From NCBI RefSeq assembly GCF_001665625.1, contig NZ_LZSY01000139.1:1-50963 (forward strand): 50,963 nucleotides of DNA. Direction: 5' to 3'. Positions 16,072 through 24,276 of the stretch are shown here, in pieces. A program made the translations under genes and the position numbers. The notes beneath the pieces were generated by a model. That model ran no database searches. It saw only the letters and a list, made by a program, of their open reading frames with translations, and was not told the DNA's origin. Positions within the stretch are counted from its first letter, which is position 1; every line of letters starts with the position of its first letter. The stretch comes from Mycolicibacterium peregrinum. GTDB lineage: Bacteria > Actinomycetota > Actinomycetes > Mycobacteriales > Mycobacteriaceae.

Positions 16072-16824
16072 GTGACCATGCAACAGCGCCTCGACAGGTG
16101 GGAGGCACGTGCCGAGTGGCCGCTGGCCTCGGTGGCCGCGGTGTTTCTCGCCGCATACTCGGTGGAGGTGCTGGTGCAGCCGCATGGGGTGGCGGCGCGG
16201 GCTGTCGAGCTGGCGACTCTGATCACCTGGGCTGTGTTCACCGTGGACTATGTGGCCCGGCTGTATCTGGCCGACGACCGCAAGCACTGGTTCCGGACCC
16301 ATCTGGTCGACCTGGCGATCGTGGTGTTGCCCTTGCTGCGGCCACTGCGACTGTTGCGCCTCATCGTGTTGATCGGTGTGCTTCAGAAAGCTGTCGGCCA
16401 CGCGATCCGTGGCAAGGTCATTCTGTACACGATCTCGGGCGCGATCCTGCTCGTGTACGTCGCATCGTTGGCCGTCCTCCAGACCGAACGCGACGCCCCT
16501 GATGCCCACATCACCAACTTCGGTGACGCGGTCTGGTGGGCGATCACGACCATCACGACCGTCGGCTACGGCGACATGTACCCGGTGACCACCACCGGGC
16601 GAGTCATCGCCGCGCTGCTGATGATCGGCGGGATCAGCCTGGTCGGCTCGATCACCGCGACGATCGCGTCGTGGATCGTGCAGACCGTGGCCGTCGACGA
16701 CGCCGCCAGCGCAGCCGTGACGGCGGCCCACATCAATGACCTGCGCGCCGAGATCGCGTCGCTGCGGGACGAACTGCGTCGGGAGCCCACCGGCGACGGT
16801 TCTGCGAGCGACCACCAACCGTGA
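16072..16824 (+). CDS. Voltage-gated-type potassium ion channel
   Basis: The protein is about 250 residues from GTG 16072 (ATG 16078 is two codons on). Hydrophobic helices near residues 17-37, 42-60 and 78-95 are followed by a basic segment with regularly spaced Arg (RPLRLLRLIVLIGVL) that looks like an S4 voltage sensor. Another helix, the pore and the selectivity filter T-T-V-G-Y-G-D-M-Y-P come next. The C-terminal cytoplasmic tail has a short heptad-like helix (INDLRAEIASLRDELRRE) probably used for tetramer assembly. It is a small bacterial Kv-like channel in the inner membrane, with no RCK domain. It lies next to tRNA-Leu. Confidence 0.88.
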   Translation: MTMQQRLDRWEARAEWPLASVAAVFLAAYSVEVLVQPHGVAARAVELATLITWAVFTVDYVARLYLADDRKHWFRTHLVDLAIVVLPLLRPLRLLRLIVLIGVLQKAVGHAIRGKVILYTISGAILLVYVASLAVLQTERDAPDAHITNFGDAVWWAITTITTVGYGDMYPVTTTGRVIAALLMIGGISLVGSITATIASWIVQTVAVDDAASAAVTAAHINDLRAEIASLRDELRREPTGDGSASDHQP

Positions 16825-16870
16825 ACCCTGGTCCCGCGTGCGGTACCGGGTATGAGAACGCCTGAAGAGT

Positions 16871-16953
16871 GCGGGCGGTGGGACTCGAACCCACACGCTC
16901 TCTCGAGCACCGGCACCTAAAGCCGGCATGTATGCCAATTTCATCACGCCCGC
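16871..16953 (-). tRNA. tRNA-Leu (anticodon TAG, codon CUA)
   Basis: The minus strand folds as an 83-nt class II tRNA. The acceptor stem GCGGGCG pairs with CGCCCGC, the anticodon loop reads TTTAGGT (anticodon TAG), a long variable arm follows, and the T loop is GGTTCGAGTCC. CCA is not encoded. The T-stem and acceptor sequences are intact, so the gene should be functional. Confidence 0.95.
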
Positions 16954-16956
16954 GGC

Positions 16957-17085
16957 GTGCCGATCTTACAGCCCGAAGCACAGCCAGATCTGTCGGAGGT
17001 CGCCGATACGTTTGATTCGTCGGCGGTCGAGAGAGACGACGACGCCATCGCTCGCCTCGACGAGTTCATCGGCCCCAAGGTCTAA
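16957..17085 (+). CDS. Possible small ORF (42 aa) beside tRNA-Leu
   Basis: A GTG at 16957 opens 42 codons rich in Asp, Glu, Ala and Arg, ending GPKV. It fills nearly all the space between tRNA-Leu and the convergent DUF6882-like gene, and its TAA overlaps that gene's TAG by two bases. The composition looks protein-like, but no family is recognisable and no clear ribosome site precedes it. It could be a real small protein, the tail of a decayed gene, or chance. Confidence 0.25.
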   Translation: MPILQPEAQPDLSEVADTFDSSAVERDDDAIARLDEFIGPKV

Positions 17086-17780
17086 TCGGACGGGCGCGCC
17101 TGACCAGACATGTCGATCAGCCTGTCCTGTTCGTCGAACCGGAACTCGGCATGGCCGTCGGGCAATGCGATCCGCAGGCCTCCCGGAATCTCGTCGACCT
17201 GGACCCCACGCACGTCACCCCATGCCCACACGCTGCGGGGCGCGACCGGCAGCGCCTGCAACGCCTCTCCCACGCTACGCATCAGCCGGGGCACGGTCGG
17301 CTCGGGCAACCGCAGCCGATCATCCGCGAGAACAATTGCGCCGATGGTGGAGCCGTCGGCGTCGAAGGTGTAGGTGGGCAATTGCCCGAGAAGAAGCGCC
17401 GCTACCCCACCCATCCACCATGCGTACTCACGCGGCTCAGCTTCACCGAGTGGCACTTCCGCGTCACGCAACTCGGCGACTTCGTACTGCTCTCCGAAGT
17501 TACGGATCAGTGCGCTGCTCTCCACGATCGAGGGCGGGTAGGCGGAATTCGCCCATGCCCACAGCCAGGTGCCAGGTCCCTGCGCCGCGGAGCCGAGCAG
17601 TTCAGCCCGAGCAACAAATGGGTCGGCACCGCTGGTCGAAGCCTTCGAGAACACGCCGGCGCTGAGATCGAGGCTCCAGTCCCCGTCATACGGCGAATTC
17701 TCGCCGATGAGGTCGGACAGATGAGCTTGCGTTTCCGCTTGGACGATCGCAGCGTCGAGAAGCAGGTCATAGAGCAGCAT
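17082..17780 (-). CDS. Hypothetical protein, DUF6882-like
   Basis: The 232-residue protein has no signal peptide. The GTWLWAWANSAYPPS segment (about residues 70-85), the EYAWWMGG stretch and C-terminal strands resemble the actinobacterial DUF6882 group, which has no known function. No catalytic motif is visible. It is a single gene, divergent from the lprD-like operon with about 80 bp between starts. The family assignment is by pattern only and uncertain. Confidence 0.6.
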   Translation of the reverse strand: MLLYDLLLDAAIVQAETQAHLSDLIGENSPYDGDWSLDLSAGVFSKASTSGADPFVARAELLGSAAQGPGTWLWAWANSAYPPSIVESSALIRNFGEQYEVAELRDAEVPLGEAEPREYAWWMGGVAALLLGQLPTYTFDADGSTIGAIVLADDRLRLPEPTVPRLMRSVGEALQALPVAPRSVWAWGDVRGVQVDEIPGGLRIALPDGHAEFRFDEQDRLIDMSGQARPSD

Positions 17781-17859
17781 CCGAAAAGCCTAAGTGGCGC
17801 TAACCACCCTTTCAGGCACGTATTTTCGACGCCCGTCACCCGCGCCGTACCATGGACGA

Positions 17860-18240
17860 ATGTCCACTACACGGCGTAGGAGACCAGCCCTCATCGCGCT
17901 GGTGTGCCTTGGCGCCGCAGGCTGCCTGGCGCTGGCGTGGTGGCAGTGGACGCGTTACGAATCCGCCTCCGGCACCTTCCAGAATTTGGGCTACGCCCTG
18001 CAGTGGCCGATGTTCGCCGGGTTCTGTTTTTACGCCTATTACAAGTTCGTCCGCTACGAGGACGCCCCACCGGAACGGCCCAGCGGCGATGTCACCGAGA
18101 TTCCCGCGGGGCTGCTGCCGGAGCGTCCCACGGCCGCGGCCACCGATGCCGGCGACCACGAACTTTCCGAATACAACGCCTACCTCGCCGAGCTGGCCAA
18201 GTCCGACCAGCCCGAGAAGAAAGACAGGACCGATAGATGA
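17860..18240 (+). CDS. lprD: LprD-like lipoprotein/membrane protein
   Basis: The 126-residue protein has four Arg then a hydrophobic helix ending G18-A-A-G-C22, a possible lipobox. A second hydrophobic segment (about residues 45-65, WPMFAGFCFYAYY) and a charged C-terminal tail follow. Length and position next to the DUF3817 gene match M. tuberculosis Rv1343c (LprD). The second hydrophobic helix means it may be a two-helix membrane protein rather than a true lipoprotein. ATG 17860 was chosen over an in-frame GTG at 17794. Its stop overlaps the next start as ATGA. The function is unknown. Confidence 0.82.
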   Translation: MSTTRRRRPALIALVCLGAAGCLALAWWQWTRYESASGTFQNLGYALQWPMFAGFCFYAYYKFVRYEDAPPERPSGDVTEIPAGLLPERPTAAATDAGDHELSEYNAYLAELAKSDQPEKKDRTDR

Positions 18241-18599
18241 CCGCACCAGAACCGGGCGCCGAGGTCACGCCGGCGGTTTCGACTCCCAAGGAGACCCTCC
18301 GTAAGGCGCTGCTGGGCTACCGCGTGTTGGCCTGGACGACGGGCATCTGGCTCATCGCGCTGTGCTACGAGATGGTGCTCAAGTACATCGTGCAGGTGGA
18401 CAATCCTCCGGGCTGGATCGGCATCGTGCACGGATGGGTGTACTTCATCTACCTGCTGTTCACGGCGAACCTCGCGGTCAAGGTCCGCTGGCCTATCGGC
18501 AAGACCATCGGTGTGCTGCTCGCCGGCACGATCCCGCTGTTGGGCATCATCGTCGAGCACTTCAATACCCTTGATCTCAAGAAGCGCTTCGAACTCTAG
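18237..18599 (+). CDS. DUF3817 integral membrane protein (Rv1342c-like)
   Basis: The 120-residue protein has a polar N terminus and three or four membrane helices. The signature is KALLGYRVLAWTTGIWL, a conserved E-M-V-L-K-Y, H-G-W-V-Y-F-I-Y-L and a C-terminal G-I-I-V-E. It is translationally coupled to the lprD-like gene and corresponds by position to Rv1342c. DUF3817 proteins occur next to unrelated genes and have no assigned activity. A second family member is encoded at 42643-43017. Confidence 0.88.
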   Translation: MTAPEPGAEVTPAVSTPKETLRKALLGYRVLAWTTGIWLIALCYEMVLKYIVQVDNPPGWIGIVHGWVYFIYLLFTANLAVKVRWPIGKTIGVLLAGTIPLLGIIVEHFNTLDLKKRFEL

Positions 18600-18609
18600 G
18601 CTCTGCCGG

Positions 18610-19062
18610 CTATGCCATCGAAGCGAGCCGCTGAAGTAACGGCCCGGCCTTGACCAAGGTCGCCACCTCCTCGTCGGTCATCTGAGCGAACTGCTCATGG
18701 ACGGCGCCGGTCCAGGCCGCGTCGATCATCTTCTTGTGCTCGGCGGCCTTGGCCGTCAGGTGCAGCCGGGTGCAGCGACGGTCGTGTTCGTCGGGAGCAC
18801 GATCGACCAAACCGCGCTCGACCAGTTTCCGCACCGTGGTGCTGACGTTGCTGGGCTGCAGCGCCAGCATTTTGGCGGCCTCGGAGACACTGATCCCCGG
18901 GTGGTCACCCACCGTGCGAATGACCTCGAACTCCGAGTGTGGCAACGGTTCCAGGCCGACCTGCCTCTCACCGAACCGCCGTAGTGACCAGACCAGCGTC
19001 CGCAGCGCGGCTGCGGTGTCACGCACATCACGCATCGCCCTGGGTACTCGAGGGGCCGTCAT
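18610..19062 (-). CDS. MarR-family transcriptional regulator
   Basis: The 150-residue winged helix-turn-helix protein has the recognition segment ISVSEAAKMLALQPSNVSTTVRKLVERGLVDR, followed by the wing D-E-H-D-R-R-C-T-R-L-H-L. It is divergent from an MFS efflux gene 52 bp away; a shared AT-rich palindrome in the gap suggests it represses both itself and the transporter until a drug or phenolic ligand binds. This is the usual MarR logic, inferred here. Confidence 0.92.
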   Translation of the reverse strand: MTAPRVPRAMRDVRDTAAALRTLVWSLRRFGERQVGLEPLPHSEFEVIRTVGDHPGISVSEAAKMLALQPSNVSTTVRKLVERGLVDRAPDEHDRRCTRLHLTAKAAEHKKMIDAAWTGAVHEQFAQMTDEEVATLVKAGPLLQRLASMA

Positions 19063-19072
19063 ATCAGCTATA

Positions 19073-19107
19073 TTACATATAACTTTATATATAAATCATT
19101 GATGTAA
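19073..19107. promoter_or_regulatory. AT-rich MarR operator candidate
   Basis: In the 52-bp gap between the MarR and MFS starts lies the perfect 12-bp palindrome TTTATATATAAA (19084-19095). It is flanked symmetrically by TTACAT (19073) and ATGTAA (19102). The region is strikingly AT-rich for this genome and must hold both promoters, so a repressor here would block both genes. Confidence 0.6.
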
Positions 19108-19113
19108 GGCTGT

Positions 19114-20343
19114 ATGAGTACTCGAATCACAAATACCGAAACGCCACCTCAGACACCTGCGCTGCCACTGAGCTGGCTGGGTGTGCTGGCCCTGCTCACC
19201 GCCGTAGCCCCACTGTCGATCGACATGTACCTGCCCGCCTTCCCGGCGATGGCCGCCGAGTTCGGCACATCAGCCTCGGCCGTTCAGTTCACCCTCACCT
19301 CATTCATGGTCGGGCTGGCCAGCGGGCAGTTGATCATCGGTCCACTCTCGGACCGATTCGGCCGGCGCCCTCTGATGCTCGCCGGCACCTTCGTGTGCAT
19401 CCTGGCCGGTGTGGCCTGCGCGGTGGCGCCAAACATCGCTGCGCTGACGGCATTCCGGTTCGTCCAGGGGTTCAGCGGTGCCGCCGGCGTGGTGCTGAGC
19501 CGCGCTGTGGTGGCCGATCGCGCCCATGGCGCCGTGGCGGCACGGGCCTTCAGCCTGATGATGATCATCAACGGCGCCGCACCGGTGCTGGCGCCGCTCA
19601 TCGGCGGATCGCTGATGGGTGTGATCGGCTGGCGCGGAGTCTTCTGGATCCTTGCCGTGCTCGCCGTGGCGATGTTCATCGGCGTCGTCGCCGTACTCCC
19701 CGAGACCCATCCGAAGGACCGTCGTCACACCGGCGGCGTGAGCGCCATGCTCGGCGATGCCCGGTCGGTGCTGACCAATCGCGGCTACCTCGGCTACACA
19801 CTGGCATTCGCGTTCAGCTTCACCGTGATGTTCGCCTACATCGCAGCTTCGCCGTTCGTGCTTCAGAACGTGCTCGGACTCTCCCCGCTGCACTATTCGT
19901 TCGCCTTCGCCGCGAACGCCGCGGGCATCGTGATCGTGAATGCCGTCAACGCCAGAATCGTCGGCCGATTCGGGCAGCACCGGCTGCTGCACCTCGGCGT
20001 CGGCCTGCTCGTCCTCTTTTCGGTCCTGTTGTTGGTGGACGCGATGCTCGGTCCCGTGCTGTGGGCGTCGCTGCTGCTGTTGTGGGGTGCGGTCGCGAGC
20101 CTCGGCCTGGTAGCCGCCAATGCGACATCGCTGGCACTCGATCAGGTCCGCCATGCGGCCGGCACCGGTTCTGCGGTATTGGGCGCGTTGCAGTTCGGCC
20201 TGGCGGCGGTGGTGTCACCGATCGTCGGGCTCGGCGGGGACCACACCGCGCTGCCCATGGCGGGGGCCATGTTGGTCAGTGCCTGCATCGGCGCTGGAGC
20301 ACTGCTGCTGACCCGTCGGCGTCAGGTTGTTGCCGTCGATTGA
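19114..20343 (+). CDS. Bcr/CflA-type MFS multidrug efflux transporter
   Basis: The 409-residue protein has 12 predicted membrane helices and an N-terminal P-L-S-I-D-M-Y-L-P-A-F-P motif characteristic of the Bcr/CflA drug-resistance subfamily. The loop 2-3 motif G-P-L-S-D-R-F-G-R-R-P follows, then an R-F-V-Q-G-F motif in helix 4. It should export small drugs by proton antiport across the inner membrane. It is divergent from the MarR gene, its probable regulator. The cargo is unknown. Confidence 0.92.
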   Translation: MSTRITNTETPPQTPALPLSWLGVLALLTAVAPLSIDMYLPAFPAMAAEFGTSASAVQFTLTSFMVGLASGQLIIGPLSDRFGRRPLMLAGTFVCILAGVACAVAPNIAALTAFRFVQGFSGAAGVVLSRAVVADRAHGAVAARAFSLMMIINGAAPVLAPLIGGSLMGVIGWRGVFWILAVLAVAMFIGVVAVLPETHPKDRRHTGGVSAMLGDARSVLTNRGYLGYTLAFAFSFTVMFAYIAASPFVLQNVLGLSPLHYSFAFAANAAGIVIVNAVNARIVGRFGQHRLLHLGVGLLVLFSVLLLVDAMLGPVLWASLLLLWGAVASLGLVAANATSLALDQVRHAAGTGSAVLGALQFGLAAVVSPIVGLGGDHTALPMAGAMLVSACIGAGALLLTRRRQVVAVD

Positions 20344-20352
20344 CCGCTTTGT

Positions 20353-20505
20353 CACGCCAGCGTGGCCCCGGGCCCGGGCGCCACTCCAGCGTGACAACGG
20401 CTGGGCCGCAGTCGATTCTGTGCACGCTAGCGTGACACTCGGGCGCGACAGCCACTCCAGCGTGCCAAACGAGCAGCATGACAAACGAGCAGGTGACAAA
20501 CGAGC
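20353..20505. repeat. Clustered short repeats between convergent genes
   Basis: Four copies of CACKCYAGCGTG occur at 20353, 20382, 20423 (the perfect palindrome CACGCTAGCGTG) and 20453. Three copies of CAAACGAGC follow at 20466, 20482 and 20497, the last two within a 15-bp tandem unit beginning TGACAAACGAGC. The 193-bp gap holds no open frame of note. It lies between convergent mfs and rdgB, so it may be a repetitive mobile or terminator-like element. It is not CRISPR: units are too short and unevenly spaced. Confidence 0.7.
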
Positions 20506-20536
20506 GGCGCGACGAACGCCCGCCGTGGCGAGCTGG

Positions 20537-21142
20537 CTAAGCCCCGGCCAGTTCCCGCAACGCCGGCACCAGCAACGCCAGCGCGCGGCCGCGATGCGAT
20601 GCCGCGTCCTTCTCGGCGGGTGACAGCTCGGCGGCCGTCAACGTAGATCCCTCGGGCAGGAACACCGGGTCGTACCCGAACCCGCCGTCGCCGCGGGGCT
20701 CGCGGATCACCGTTCCCGGCCACTCCCCGCGCACCACCGTCGAACCCGACGCAGACACCAGAGCACACGCGGACACGAACGCCGCGCCCCGCCGTTCATC
20801 GGGTACATCGGCCAGCTGCCCCAGGAGCAACGCAGTGTTGGCCGCGTCGTCGCCGTGAGAACCGGACCACCTCGCAGAAAGCACGCCCGGCATGCCGTTC
20901 AGGGCATCCACCGAGATACCGGAATCGTCTGCCACACAGGCCAATCCGGTGGCACGGAACCCGTCTCGCGCCTTGGCCAGAGCGTTGTCCTCGAAGGTCG
21001 CGCCGGTTTCGGGCGACTCGTCGAACGGGGCGACATCGGCCAGGGACACCAGGTCCAGCCCGGTGATCCCGGCGGCATCCAGTACCCGCCGTAACTCGGC
21101 CAGCTTCTTGGCGTTGCGGCTGGCCACCAACAGCTCAGGCAC
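20537..21142 (-). CDS. rdgB: dITP/XTP pyrophosphatase RdgB/HAM1 (Rv1341)
   Basis: The 201-residue protein should hydrolyse non-canonical (d)NTPs such as dITP and XTP to monophosphates, keeping them out of DNA and RNA. The N-terminal L-L-V-A-S-R-N-A-K-K substrate loop, the V-A-D-D-S-G-I motif with metal-binding Asp, the PGVLSARWSG segment and the GGFGYDPVF block are all present. Its GTG start follows the rph stop with no gap, so the two are co-transcribed; rph-rdgB linkage is widespread in bacteria. Confidence 0.95.
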   Translation of the reverse strand: MPELLVASRNAKKLAELRRVLDAAGITGLDLVSLADVAPFDESPETGATFEDNALAKARDGFRATGLACVADDSGISVDALNGMPGVLSARWSGSHGDDAANTALLLGQLADVPDERRGAAFVSACALVSASGSTVVRGEWPGTVIREPRGDGGFGYDPVFLPEGSTLTAAELSPAEKDAASHRGRALALLVPALRELAGA

Positions 21143-21922
21143 TCAGCTTCCGAACGACTTCTTTGGCGCGGGCCCTTCCGGCAGCACACCCGGATACGGC
21201 AATTCCAGTGCCTCGCGCTGGACCACGAACAACTGCTCGCAACCCGCCAGCGCGGCATCGAGCATCTTGTCCAGGGTTGAGCGCGGGAACGTCGCACCCT
21301 CGCCGGTGCCCTGGATCTCCACCAGGGTGCCGGTGTCGGTGGCGACGACGTTCATGTCCACCTCGGCACGTGAGTCCTCGGTGTAGGGCAGGTCCAGACG
21401 CACGCGACCGTCGACCACGCCCACCGACACCGCCGCGATGGCGCAGGACAGCGGACGCGGATCGGAAAGCCGCCCGGCCGCAGCCAGATACGTGACCGCA
21501 TCGGACAGCGCCACGTACGCGCCGGTGATGGCAGCGGTGCGGGTACCGCCGTCGGCCTGCAGTACGTCGCAGTCGATCGCGATGGTGTTCTCCCCCAGCG
21601 CACCGAGGTCGATGCACGCGCGCAGTGACCGCCCGACCAGGCGGCTGATCTCCTGGGTCCGGCCGCCGACGCGCCCCTTGACCGATTCCCGGTCGGAACG
21701 GTCGTGGGTGGCGGCGGGCAACATGGCGTACTCCGCGGTCAGCCAGCCCTGCCCGGAACCCTTACGCCAGCGCGGCACCCCTTCGGTGACCGAGGCGGTG
21801 CACATGACACGGGTCTGGCCGAACTCCACCAGCACCGATCCGGCGGGATGCGATGTGAATCCGCGGGTGATGGTTACCGGGCGCAGTTCGTCGTCGAGAC
21901 GACCGTCTTCTCGCTTGGACAC
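21143..21922 (-). CDS. rph: Ribonuclease PH (Rv1340)
   Basis: RNase PH removes 3'-terminal nucleotides from tRNA precursors by phosphorolysis. The 259-residue length and the motifs RPVTITRGF, GWLTAEYAMLPAAT, R-Q-style basic motif SDRESVKGRVGGRTQEISRLVG (phosphate and tRNA binding) and DCDVLQADGGTRTAAITGAY match the family. It sits in the minus-strand cluster murI-Rv1339-rph-rdgB, with 17 bp to the upstream phosphodiesterase gene. Confidence 0.96.
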   Translation of the reverse strand: MSKREDGRLDDELRPVTITRGFTSHPAGSVLVEFGQTRVMCTASVTEGVPRWRKGSGQGWLTAEYAMLPAATHDRSDRESVKGRVGGRTQEISRLVGRSLRACIDLGALGENTIAIDCDVLQADGGTRTAAITGAYVALSDAVTYLAAAGRLSDPRPLSCAIAAVSVGVVDGRVRLDLPYTEDSRAEVDMNVVATDTGTLVEIQGTGEGATFPRSTLDKMLDAALAGCEQLFVVQREALELPYPGVLPEGPAPKKSFGS

Positions 21923-21939
21923 CCGCCAACCCTAGCGGG

Positions 21940-22707
21940 TCACCGCCGGGTGACGTCGAAGGTCTCGCCGCTGAGCACGGCATGCACCGGGCCGTCGAAC
22001 TCGGCCTTGGCCTCGCTGATCACATCCTCGCGCGACGTCCACGGCGGAATGTGGGTGAGCAGCAGCTCACCGACGCCGGCTTCGGCGGCCGCGCGCCCTG
22101 CCTCGGTTCCCGACAGGTGCAGGTGCGGCGGACGGGACGGATCGTGTGTCCACGATGCCTCGCACAGGAAGACATCGGCCCCGCGGGCCAGTTCGACGAG
22201 CGCGTCGCAGTACCCCGTGTCGCCGCTGTAGACCAGGGTCGCCCCGGACGGATCGGTGAAGCGCATGCCGAAGGATTCGGTCGGGTGGCACACCAGCCGG
22301 GGAGTCACGTTGAGTGTGCCCAACTGCACCGTGGTGCCGTCCTCCCAGTTGCGCACCTCGAAGATGTCGGTGAAGTCGTCGATCTCCCCGCCCTCGGGCG
22401 AAGAGGCCGCACCGAGGCGGGCCCAGGTGTTGACCGGCCCGTACATCAGACCGCGCTCGGTGGCCGGGATCGGGTGATAACGCCGCCACACGAACAGGCC
22501 GGGCAGATCCAGACAGTGGTCGGCATGCAGATGGGACAGCAACACGTTGACCGAATTCGGATCGGCGTAGCGCTGCAGCGCACCCAGGACGCCCCCGCCG
22601 AAGTCGACGACCATCGGAGTCGTGTCAGGTGCGGTGACGAGATAGCCGGAGGCTGCCGAATCCGGGCCGACAACGCTGCCGGAGCATCCCAGGATGGTCA
22701 ATCGCAC
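21940..22707 (-). CDS. Metallo-beta-lactamase-fold cAMP phosphodiesterase homologue (Rv1339)
   Basis: The 255-residue protein has an N-terminal L-T-I-L-G-C-S-G-S strand-loop and the metal motif S-H-L-H-A-D-H-C-L-D. Later ligands are a histidine near L-V-C-H-P-T-E, the Asp in V-Y-S-G-D-T-G-Y, and a C-terminal L-L-L-T-H-I-P. M. tuberculosis Rv1339 has been described as an atypical class II cAMP phosphodiesterase; orthology here rests on position in the murI-rph cluster and the shared fold. It probably lowers cAMP made by cyclases such as the one at 45818-47422. An RNase Z-like role is the alternative. Confidence 0.87.
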   Translation of the reverse strand: MRLTILGCSGSVVGPDSAASGYLVTAPDTTPMVVDFGGGVLGALQRYADPNSVNVLLSHLHADHCLDLPGLFVWRRYHPIPATERGLMYGPVNTWARLGAASSPEGGEIDDFTDIFEVRNWEDGTTVQLGTLNVTPRLVCHPTESFGMRFTDPSGATLVYSGDTGYCDALVELARGADVFLCEASWTHDPSRPPHLHLSGTEAGRAAAEAGVGELLLTHIPPWTSREDVISEAKAEFDGPVHAVLSGETFDVTRR

Positions 22708-22771
22708 AGTGTCTAGCTTGCCATGCTTGCTGTGCGCGTTGCCAAGACATCGCCGGTTTGGGCGACGGAGA

Positions 22772-23596
22772 TCATTTTCCGGCCCCCGCGTGACGCCGGA
22801 CCTGCCGCGCCCCGTCCAGCCCCGGCCCCAGGAATCGGGCGGCCAGCGTGGTGAACGCCTCGGGATCGCCGGTGGCCTCGAACACCCGTCGGGCCGGGCC
22901 GGATTCGTGCGGCTTCAGCAAATCGAGCTCGGTGAGCACCCGGAGCAGGTCCTTGGCGGTCTCCTCGGCCGAGGACACCAGCGTGACGTTGTCGCCCATC
23001 GCCAACTGGATCAGACCGGACAGCATCGGGTAGTGCGTGCACCCCAACACCAGGGTGTCCACCTCGGCGCGCTGCAGCGGTTCGAGATACCCCTCGGCCA
23101 GACCCAGCACCTGGCGACCGCTGGTGACCCCGCGCTCGACGAAGTCGACGAACCGCGGACAGGCCACCCCGAACACCTCGGTGTCACGCGCCGCGGCGAA
23201 CGCATCCTGATAGGCGCCCGAGGCGATGGTGGCGGCAGTGCCGATCACACCGATGCGTCCGTTGCGGGTCGCGGCCACCGCACGCCGGACCGCGGGCAGG
23301 ATCACTTCGACCACCGGCACCGGTGAGTAGCGCTCGCGTGCGTCGCGCAGGCACGCCGAGGACGCGGTGTTACAGGCGATCACCAGAGCCTTGACCCCGC
23401 GGGCCACCAGGTCGTCACCGATGGCCAGGGAGTGCGCCCGGATCTCGGGGATGGTCAGCGGCCCGTAGGGACCGTTGCCCGTGTCACCGACGTAGATGAT
23501 GTCCTCGTCCGGCAGTTGGTCGATGATCGCGCGGGCCACGGTCAGCCCACCGACGCCGGAGTCGAAGATGCCGACGGGTGCGAGTGGGTCGTTCAT
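22772..23596 (-). CDS. murI: Glutamate racemase MurI (Rv1338)
   Basis: MurI supplies D-glutamate for peptidoglycan by cofactor-independent racemisation of L-Glu with two cysteines. ATG 23596 gives 274 residues. The first motif is V-G-I-F-D-S-G-V-G-G (with D12). The first catalytic Cys is C75 in V-I-A-C-N-T-A-S, the second lies in L-G-C-T-H-Y-P. An upstream GTG (23608) would overlap the rhomboid stop, so the ATG was preferred. It lies 4 bp after the rhomboid gene within the long minus-strand operon. Confidence 0.96.
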   Translation of the reverse strand: MNDPLAPVGIFDSGVGGLTVARAIIDQLPDEDIIYVGDTGNGPYGPLTIPEIRAHSLAIGDDLVARGVKALVIACNTASSACLRDARERYSPVPVVEVILPAVRRAVAATRNGRIGVIGTAATIASGAYQDAFAAARDTEVFGVACPRFVDFVERGVTSGRQVLGLAEGYLEPLQRAEVDTLVLGCTHYPMLSGLIQLAMGDNVTLVSSAEETAKDLLRVLTELDLLKPHESGPARRVFEATGDPEAFTTLAARFLGPGLDGARQVRRHAGAGK

Positions 23597-23600
23597 ACGG

Positions 23601-24266
23601 TCATGCACTCAGACGCGGCTGGACGGAACTCTTCTTCGCTTCCCGCGCCTTACGTTCCGGTCCGGACAGCAGATATGCGGCGACGATACCGGCAAGGGCC
23701 CCACTGAGGTGGCCCTGCCAGGAGACCCCCGCATTACCCGGCAGCACTCCGAACAGCACACCGCCGTAGACGAACAGCACGACGACACCGATCACGATCT
23801 CCCACACCTTGCGCGTGAAGAATCCGAAGACGATCAGGAATGCCAGCCAGCCGAAGATCAAGCCGGACGCGCCGATGTGAGTGCTCGTGCACTGCACGGT
23901 CACGTAGGGACAGTGCAGGCCGATGTTGCCGATCAGCCACGTGCCGAAGCCGCCGAGTATCCAGATGATCGCCGTCGCTGCGATGAATCGCCCCATCCCG
24001 GCCAAGGTCATGAGAAAGCCGAGCACCAGCGCGGGCACGGTGTTGGCGATCAGGTGCGGCCAGCCGCCGTGCAGCAGGGGCGCCCACAGGATCCCCCACA
24101 GGCCGTCGGTCTGCAGCGGCCGGATGCCGTCCTGGTCGAGCCGATGACCCATCGCGGTGTCGACGATCTCGATCACGTACAACAGCGCCACGAAGCTGAC
24201 GATCGTCACGCCGCCGACGATCCACGCCGGGCGTCTTTTCGGTGCGTTCGAAGGGAGGTTCGTCAT
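23601..24266 (-). CDS. Rhomboid-family intramembrane serine protease (Rv1337)
   Basis: The protein has 221 residues from ATG 24266; the frame is open to 24338 but would then overlap cysM. Six hydrophobic helices are evident. The catalytic Ser is in H-I-G-A-S-G-L-I-F-G and the catalytic His in S-W-Q-G-H-L-S-G, the rhomboid dyad on helices 4 and 6. It should cleave membrane-embedded substrates, which are unknown. The position between cysM and murI is as in M. tuberculosis Rv1337. Confidence 0.93.
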   Translation of the reverse strand: MTNLPSNAPKRRPAWIVGGVTIVSFVALLYVIEIVDTAMGHRLDQDGIRPLQTDGLWGILWAPLLHGGWPHLIANTVPALVLGFLMTLAGMGRFIAATAIIWILGGFGTWLIGNIGLHCPYVTVQCTSTHIGASGLIFGWLAFLIVFGFFTRKVWEIVIGVVVLFVYGGVLFGVLPGNAGVSWQGHLSGALAGIVAAYLLSGPERKAREAKKSSVQPRLSA

Positions 24267-24276
24267 TCCTGCCCGC

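Noticed and set aside
15940..16947. N-terminal extension of the nitroreductase
   Set aside because: The open frame crosses the ion channel gene and tRNA-Leu; residues are shadow-like and the nitroreductase domain begins near 15900.
20353..20505. Short repeats as possible CRISPR array or oriC DnaA boxes
   Set aside because: Units of 9-12 bp with uneven spacing do not fit CRISPR repeats, and the motifs are not TTGTCCACA-like.
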